From assembly GCA_029940345.1 (NCBI GenBank), contig JAOZRC010000003.1, positions 1-25,281 on the forward strand: a stretch of DNA of 25,281 nt, read 5' to 3'. Below are positions 19,814-25,281 of this stretch, piece after piece. Position 1 is the stretch's first letter. Every line of letters starts with the position of its first letter. Made by a program: the position numbers and the translations under genes. The stretch comes from Desulfobacterales bacterium. Its GTDB lineage: Bacteria; Desulfobacterota; Desulfobacteria; Desulfobacterales; JAUCGF01. The notes beneath the pieces are model-generated. The model was not told the origin of the DNA, did not search any database, and was given only the letters and a program-made list of their open reading frames with translations.

Positions 19814-22271
19814 CAATTCAGACCCGGCAAAGATCCTTGTAATCGATGATGAAGCGGCAATCCGGCAGAGCTTTACTGACTACCTGGAAGACCGGGAATT
19901 CGTGGCGCTGACCGCAGAAAACGGGCTCATCGGGTTGGAACTTCTGGAGCGTGAGCAGCCTCAATTAGTCCTCGTGGACCTGCGTATGCCGGAATTAGAC
20001 GGTCTTGAGGTGCTTAGGCGCGGCCGCAAGATAGCTCCGGACACGCCTAAAATCGTGGTCTCCGGGGCGAACCGCATTGATGAAGTGGTTGAAGCGTTAC
20101 GGTTAGGAGCGTGGGATTATCTCATTAAGCCGGTGAGGGACCTCTCCATGCTGGGCCACGCAGTGGACAAGGCGATGGAAAAGGCGCGATTGCTTCGGGA
20201 GAACCGTGCCTACCAAGAGAGTCTTGAGGTGCAGGTGCGTGAACGGACTGCGGAACTCGAACAGGCCAACACCCACTTGGCAAACATCAATACACGGCTT
20301 CGCAAAGTCGTCGAATCGACGCGTAAGCTTTCGGTTTGTGCGGATATAAAAGATTTCGGTTCCAGGCTGCTCGATGAATTTGCCGAACATATGATGGCAT
20401 GCGGAGGAAGTATATATCTGGTTGAAAACGAGGGGTTACGGTTGCTACATGCACTTGAATCCGGCCATCTGCCCCAGTTCATACCCTTTCCTTTGAAAGA
20501 GAGTTCGATTCTCAACCGGGTGATGGAGGAAAAGAGGACTTTTCTGATCCGAAACGTTGCCGAAGAACCCAACATCGAATCCAGTGGTTGGAGTGGATAT
20601 AAAGACGGTTCCGTCCTGGCTTTTCCTCTTCCGAACGAACAGGGGAAAATTATCGGCGTCTTGACGTTGCATAACAGGACCCGTCCGCCCTTTGTCGAAC
20701 AGGACAGGGAAATCGGCGCCATCTTAGCATCATACGGTTGTGAGACCTTGCGTGCGGTAAGAGCCTTTGAAGCGCTGCAAAAAAGTGAAAGACAATATCG
20801 GACGTTGTTCCAAAAGACCAACGATGCCATTTTTGTTGTAGATAAAAATACGGGGCGCTATATTGACGCCAATAAAGCCGCCACGGAATTGACCGGCCGT
20901 TCCCTGGAGGAATTGAAACGTCTGACCACTTGGGATGTTACGCCGGAAAAGGCGGCCGAACGACTCAAGAATATTGCCGATGACGATATATTTATGGAAC
21001 TGGGGACGGTAACCTATCACAGGCCGGACAACACCTACCGAATCGCCATGCTCAGCACAGTGCCTATGGACAATGAGTCAGTGTTCGGTATTGCAAGGGA
21101 TATCACCCATGACCTGGAAATCGAAGCGCAGTTACGCCAGTCGCAAAAAATGGAAGCCATCGGCACCCTGGCCGGCGGCATCGCCCACGACTTCAATAAT
21201 ATTCTTATGGCTATTCTAGGTTACGCCGAACTTGGCTATATGAGTCTTAGCCCAGATAATCCGGCTAGGAACAAGTTTAAAGCGATCAGCAAATCTGGAA
21301 AACGCGCCCGCAAACTGGTAGCGCAGATATTGGCGTCCAGCCGTGCTGAAGCACAAGTAACCGCACCCGTAAGAATGGATCTGATACTCGATGAGGTATT
21401 AAAACTGATCCGTCCCACCATCCCATCCACTATCGAAATTCGAAAACACATTGATACACAATCAATGGTACTTTGCGATCAAACCCGGATACACCAAGTC
21501 CTTATGAATCTATGCACCAATGCTTACCAGGCGATGATTGCAAGCGGCGGAATGCTTGGAATATCTTTGACATTTGTGAAAATTGAAGGCGAAGCGATGG
21601 TGACGACCCAACTGACGCAGGGTGAATATGTAAAACTGATTGTCTCCGACACTGGCTGCGGGATTCCGCCTGGAAACCTGACTCGCATCTTCGATCCCTA
21701 TTTCACTACCAAGGAGAAAGGTAAGGGGACCGGCCTGGGTCTGTCCGTAGTGCATGGTATTGTTAAAAGCCATAAGGGAGCGATTTCAGTAAATAGTGAG
21801 GTGGGCGCGGGTACAGAATTTATTGTGTATTTGCCGGTTGCGGCCGGGAATGACAATGTCAATCGGGAAAAATCTGAATCCAGCCCTTTAGGAGGCAATG
21901 AACGAATCTTGCTGGTGGATGACGAGCTGGATATCGTGTCGATTGAGAAGGAGATGCTTGAATTATTGGGTTATCACGTAACGGCAACTGATAAGGCGGA
22001 TGTGGCCTTATCAGTTTTTGCCGGTTCTCCTGACCAATTCGATCTGGTTATCACTGACATGACCATGCCGAAAATGACCGGCCTCCGACTGGCGGAAAAA
22101 ATGAAAGCGCTAAGAACCGGGATCAAAATTATTATCTGTTCCGGTTACAATGAAACCATTTCACTGGAAAGCAGCGGTAAACACGGCATCGATGGCTATA
22201 TCCAAAAACCGGTGACCATAAACAAACTTTCGGAAACCGTACGAAACGTTATTGATGGAAAGAGGGACTGA
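19806..22271 (+). CDS. Hybrid histidine kinase: REC-GAF-PAS-HisKA-HATPase-REC
   Basis: The 821-aa cytosolic protein has no membrane helix. Domain order: receiver (8-125; phospho-Asp-58, Lys-108), coiled coil (about 130-170), GAF (about 175-315), PAS (about 323-435), HisKA with His-461 in GGIAHDFNN, HATPase with N box near 568-576, G1 DTGCGIP (615-621) and G2 GTGLGL (641-646), and a C-terminal receiver (701-818; Asp-751, Lys-801). The ATG at 19806 has AAAGGAG upstream; an in-frame ATG at 19752 would add 18 residues but lies deep inside the preceding gene. The N-terminal receiver can be fed by the preceding kinase and the C-terminal one by its own kinase. A histidine phosphotransfer protein is not seen in the window. 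Confidence 0.92.
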   Translation: MNNNSDPAKILVIDDEAAIRQSFTDYLEDREFVALTAENGLIGLELLEREQPQLVLVDLRMPELDGLEVLRRGRKIAPDTPKIVVSGANRIDEVVEALRLGAWDYLIKPVRDLSMLGHAVDKAMEKARLLRENRAYQESLEVQVRERTAELEQANTHLANINTRLRKVVESTRKLSVCADIKDFGSRLLDEFAEHMMACGGSIYLVENEGLRLLHALESGHLPQFIPFPLKESSILNRVMEEKRTFLIRNVAEEPNIESSGWSGYKDGSVLAFPLPNEQGKIIGVLTLHNRTRPPFVEQDREIGAILASYGCETLRAVRAFEALQKSERQYRTLFQKTNDAIFVVDKNTGRYIDANKAATELTGRSLEELKRLTTWDVTPEKAAERLKNIADDDIFMELGTVTYHRPDNTYRIAMLSTVPMDNESVFGIARDITHDLEIEAQLRQSQKMEAIGTLAGGIAHDFNNILMAILGYAELGYMSLSPDNPARNKFKAISKSGKRARKLVAQILASSRAEAQVTAPVRMDLILDEVLKLIRPTIPSTIEIRKHIDTQSMVLCDQTRIHQVLMNLCTNAYQAMIASGGMLGISLTFVKIEGEAMVTTQLTQGEYVKLIVSDTGCGIPPGNLTRIFDPYFTTKEKGKGTGLGLSVVHGIVKSHKGAISVNSEVGAGTEFIVYLPVAAGNDNVNREKSESSPLGGNERILLVDDELDIVSIEKEMLELLGYHVTATDKADVALSVFAGSPDQFDLVITDMTMPKMTGLRLAEKMKALRTGIKIIICSGYNETISLESSGKHGIDGYIQKPVTINKLSETVRNVIDGKRD

Positions 22272-22295
22272 ACGGACGCTAAAGCATCTCTTGGC

Positions 22296-22413
22296 AACGG
22301 GGACGAAATAACTTCCCCATTCCGGAATGCAAACCACAGTTTGCGGTGCTGTGACGCAAACTGTAGTTTGCACTCCTCTTCTGAAAATGGGTAATTTTTT
22401 TGTCCCCATTCCT
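22296..22413. repeat. Palindromic element G with GGAGTGC-type inner hairpin
   Basis: Outer arms near 22296-22322 and 22386-22413 pair imperfectly (GGGGAC at one end, GTCCCC at the other). Inner 21-bp arms, 22324-22344 and 22356-22376, match at 19 of 21 positions around an 11-nt loop, and each contains the sub-palindrome CAAAC...GTTTG. The left arm is identical to the inverse of window bases 1-27. Related GAGTGCnAAAC arms occur in elements C and D. It fills most of the 249-bp gap between the two hybrid kinases, where no terminator or promoter is otherwise clear. Confidence 0.75.
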
Positions 22414-22520
22414 TGGTAAAAGCCCTTGGTGTTTCGCCATCATCCGCTGGAAAAACGGGGAAAGCGCATGAAGATGAAACACGGATTTCACAGAAATGAT
22501 TATCATCGGAGGAACGCATC

Positions 22521-25202
22521 ATGATTGAACCAGACAATGATCCGAAACAATTTATTATAAAAAATCCGGTGGCAGCCTTTAAACGGTGGCTAATCTCTAT
22601 CCTGAAAGCGCCCAAACTCAAGAAAAATGAGGAGGTCGAACATGTTGTATGTTCGTCCAAGGACAACACCGGTCGTAAACGACAGGGAGATGCCCTGCGA
22701 GAGAGTGAAGAGCGCTTCCGAAAGATATATCAGAATGTAGCCGTGGGGATTGCCTGTGTATCGATGGATTTCCGAATTGAACACGCCAACACAGCGTATT
22801 GCCAGATGCTGGGTTACAAAGAGGACGAATTGATTGGCAAACATTTGAGTGATATCACCGGAAAGGAGACACTGGATGACAACCTGCGTAAGCAGGAAGC
22901 GTTGGCCAGGGGTGAAATCGAACATTACCGCATGGAAAAGCGCTTTATCCACAAATCAGGTACATCCGTTTATGGAATATTGGACGCCAACCTTATTCGC
23001 GACGCAGATGCTAAACCGTCATATTTCCTTGGCAGCGTGGTGGAGATCACCGAGCTTAAACGGATTGAAAGATTGCAGGAGAAACGAATTGATGCACTGA
23101 CCTCGCCATTGGATGGTTCCGGTGGTGTCTCTTTTGAAGAACTTTTCCATTTGGACGATATCCAGCGCCTCCAGGATGACTTCGCCAATGCCACTGGCGT
23201 GGCATCTATTATCACGCGGACGGACGGGACGCCCATCACGCGGTCAAGCAATTTCTGTCGGCTATGTAACGACATCATTCGCAAGACGGAAAAGGGGCTG
23301 GCCAACTGCTACAAGTCCGACGCCCGGCTTGGCAGCTACAATACCGAAGGACCTATCATCCAACCATGCATGAGCGGCGGGCTTTGGGATGCAGGTGCGG
23401 GAATTTCGGTCGGTGGCAGACACATCGCCAACTGGCTTATAGGCCAGGTGCGAAGCGATACTCAGACCGAGGATAAAATGCGCGAATATGCCCGTGAAAT
23501 TCAAACTGATGAAGAGGCCTTCATCAAGGCCTTCCGCGAAGTACCCGCCATGTCTCGCGAACAATTCGGGCAGGTTTCCCAGGCGCTGTTCACCCTGGCC
23601 AACCAATTGTCCAACACCGCCTACCAGAATGTGCAACAGGCTCGCTTTATCACCGAACGCAAGCGGGCCGAGGAATTGCTGCGGGAAAGCGAGGAGCGCT
23701 ATAAAAATTTCTTTGACAATGCCTTGATAGGACTTTTCCGGATTCGAATATCCGATGGAACGTTTATTGAAATAAATTCCAAAGCCGCGGAACAGCAAGG
23801 TCTCCCGATTGAAGAAATTGTCGGGAAAGTGCGCGCCATTGATCTATATCGAACCCCCCGCCAGTGGAGAGAACTTGCCTCAAAACTCAGAAAGGATGGT
23901 GAAGCACACGGTTTCGAAGCAGACCTGACACTTCACGATGGCAGAGATGTCACCTTTTCTATTTCAGTGAAAGCTTATCCGGATAAAGATTATTTGGAAG
24001 GGGCTGTAATCGATATCACCGAGCGCAAACGAATGGAGAAGGAAAAAGCCCGGATCGAGGATCAATACCGCCAGGCTCAGAAGGTGGAAGCTATCGGCCG
24101 ATTGGCTGGCGGCGTAGCTCATGACCTGAACAACCTGCTCGTCCCTATCCTGGGGTATGGCGAAATGCTGATGGAGGATTTTAGCCCCAAAGATGCGCGT
24201 CGGGAATCCGTCAGCCAAATCGTGAGCGCCGGTTTTAAGGCTCGCGACCTGGTGCGTCAGCTTCTTGCCTTCGGCCGTAAACAAAGCCTGGAATACAAAA
24301 CATTGGATTTGAATAAAATCATCAGAGGATTTAAAAAATTGGTGCGACGCACCATCCGGGAAGATATCTTAATCGAGATCATCCTATCGCCTGGCATCCG
24401 AACCGTTCAGGCAGACATCGGCAATATTGAGCAGGTAATCATGAACCTGGCCGTCAACGCCCAGGACGCCATGCCCGAAGGGGGCAGGCTGACCCTGGAA
24501 ACCGCCATGGCGGAACTCGATAAAGAATACGCGGCGTCCCGTCCGGGAGTTAAGCCAGGCTTATATGTCATGCTGGCAGTCAGTGACACCGGCTGCGGTA
24601 TGAATGCCGAGACCCGCAGTCTGATTTTCGAACCGTTTTTTTCCACCAAGGGCGAGCAGGGCACCGGCATGGGACTTGCCACGATTTACGGCATCGTCAA
24701 ACAACACGGAGGCAATATCTGGGTTTACAGCGAACCTGGGAAAGGCACGACTTTTAAAATCTATCTGCCAGTCTCCGAGGACGCCCATATCGAAGTGAAA
24801 ACCAGTAAAAAAGAGGATGGAGACCTGCGCGCCTCCGAAACCGTCCTACTGGTCGAGGACAATAAGCAGGTGCGTAAGCTTGCCAATGCCATTCTCAAAC
24901 GGCGGGGATATACAGTCCTCATGGCGGAGAGCGGCACCGAAGCGTTAGCGGTTTTGGCGTCGCACCACGGCCCGGTGCATCTTCTGCTTACCGACGTGGT
25001 CATGCCCGAAATGAACGGCACGGAGTTGTTCATCCAGGCTGCCGTGAAGCGACCGCATTTAAAGGCGCTCTACATGTCCGGTTACACCGGTAAAGTGATC
25101 GCTCATCACGGTGTGATTGAAGAGGGCCTTAACTTTATTCAGAAACCATTTTCCGCAAAGATACTGGCCGCTAAGTTGCGTGAAGTCTTGGACAATGATT
25201 AA
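22521..25202 (+). CDS. Soluble hybrid histidine kinase: PAS-PocR-PAS-HisKA-HATPase-REC
   Basis: The 893-aa protein lacks membrane helices. PAS1 lies at about 62-180, a PocR domain at about 203-375 and PAS2 at about 388-502. HisKA has His-534 in GGVAHDLNN; HATPase has N box near 640-649 (MNLAVNAQDA), G1 DTGCGM and G2 GTGMGL; the C-terminal receiver at about 775-890 has phospho-Asp-825 and Lys-875. PocR domains are predicted to bind small hydrocarbon derivatives such as diols; this one keeps Cys 246, 249 (CRLC), 263 and 283, a cluster that could hold metal or sense redox state. The start is supported by GGAGGA 7 bases before ATG. It is separated from the upstream cluster by a repeat element and may be a separate unit. 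No response regulator follows within the window. Confidence 0.92.
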   Translation: MIEPDNDPKQFIIKNPVAAFKRWLISILKAPKLKKNEEVEHVVCSSKDNTGRKRQGDALRESEERFRKIYQNVAVGIACVSMDFRIEHANTAYCQMLGYKEDELIGKHLSDITGKETLDDNLRKQEALARGEIEHYRMEKRFIHKSGTSVYGILDANLIRDADAKPSYFLGSVVEITELKRIERLQEKRIDALTSPLDGSGGVSFEELFHLDDIQRLQDDFANATGVASIITRTDGTPITRSSNFCRLCNDIIRKTEKGLANCYKSDARLGSYNTEGPIIQPCMSGGLWDAGAGISVGGRHIANWLIGQVRSDTQTEDKMREYAREIQTDEEAFIKAFREVPAMSREQFGQVSQALFTLANQLSNTAYQNVQQARFITERKRAEELLRESEERYKNFFDNALIGLFRIRISDGTFIEINSKAAEQQGLPIEEIVGKVRAIDLYRTPRQWRELASKLRKDGEAHGFEADLTLHDGRDVTFSISVKAYPDKDYLEGAVIDITERKRMEKEKARIEDQYRQAQKVEAIGRLAGGVAHDLNNLLVPILGYGEMLMEDFSPKDARRESVSQIVSAGFKARDLVRQLLAFGRKQSLEYKTLDLNKIIRGFKKLVRRTIREDILIEIILSPGIRTVQADIGNIEQVIMNLAVNAQDAMPEGGRLTLETAMAELDKEYAASRPGVKPGLYVMLAVSDTGCGMNAETRSLIFEPFFSTKGEQGTGMGLATIYGIVKQHGGNIWVYSEPGKGTTFKIYLPVSEDAHIEVKTSKKEDGDLRASETVLLVEDNKQVRKLANAILKRRGYTVLMAESGTEALAVLASHHGPVHLLLTDVVMPEMNGTELFIQAAVKRPHLKALYMSGYTGKVIAHHGVIEEGLNFIQKPFSAKILAAKLREVLDND

Positions 25203-25281
25203 CTATCTGAACGGACGAGATAAAAGGTAAACATGTGTGTGTGTAACCGTTCACGCCCTGCCTTTTTCGCAGCAGTTGTAG

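Noticed and set aside
22268..25217. CTGAACGGACG found just after both hybrid kinase stop codons (22268-22278 and 25207-25217)
   Set aside because: Only 11 bp are shared and nothing around them aligns; this could be chance or a shared remnant.
25203..25281. Right edge with a GT run and TAACCGTTCACG
   Set aside because: Too short to classify; it may begin another intergenic repeat but no partner arm is visible in the window.

Overview
This 25.3-kb window looks like chromosomal DNA of a Desulfobacterota bacterium, most likely Desulfobacterales. The inference rests on several traits together: large multi-PAS, Cache and PocR histidine kinases, an arsenosugar-type radical SAM gene paired with an AhpD-like peroxidase gene, a probable selenocysteine codon, an AsmA-family giant and many nested-palindrome intergenic repeats. 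No rRNA, tRNA, CRISPR array or transposase gene was seen. The species is not determined.

Left part (1-8.3 kb, minus strand). A strong sigma-70-like promoter at about 8307-8336 reads into a VTT membrane domain fused to a mercuric-reductase-like flavoprotein. An AhpD-like peroxidase-like protein, the radical SAM protein ArsS and a eukaryotic-type HisA follow, and an AsmA-family protein lies beyond a repeat-filled gap. ArsS appears to end in an in-frame UGA that is better read as selenocysteine. The UGA sits where relatives have a C-terminal Cys, and a small hairpin with a GU-containing loop follows at the distance expected of a bacterial SECIS. The true ArsS end is then 4575 rather than 4596. 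No ArsM methyltransferase is visible here.

Middle part (8.3-15.5 kb). An 835-bp gap without a convincing gene holds three palindromic elements, one with perfect 25-bp terminal inverted repeats. It is followed on the plus strand by a membrane-anchored solute-binding plus von Willebrand A protein, a two-TM coiled-coil protein and a small DsrE-like protein. A Pif1-like helicase with HRDC and C-terminal helix-turn-helix domains comes next. Endonuclease IV (nfo) lies on the minus strand, convergent with the helicase.

Right part (15.6-25.2 kb, plus strand) is a signal-transduction block. A Cache sensor gene has lost most of its kinase: after a stop codon, a remnant of its second membrane helix joins directly to a leftover HATPase C-terminus. 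A membrane histidine kinase with three PAS domains, a single-domain response regulator and a REC-GAF-PAS-kinase-REC hybrid follow with overlapping ends. After a 249-bp gap with another palindromic repeat comes a soluble PAS-PocR-PAS hybrid kinase. No DNA-binding output domain is encoded in this block, so the outputs lie elsewhere or are protein-protein.

The best candidate for something special is the Sec-containing ArsS operon, followed by the eukaryotic-type HisA beside it, the half-deleted kinase and the crowded set of unrelated palindromic mobile repeats.
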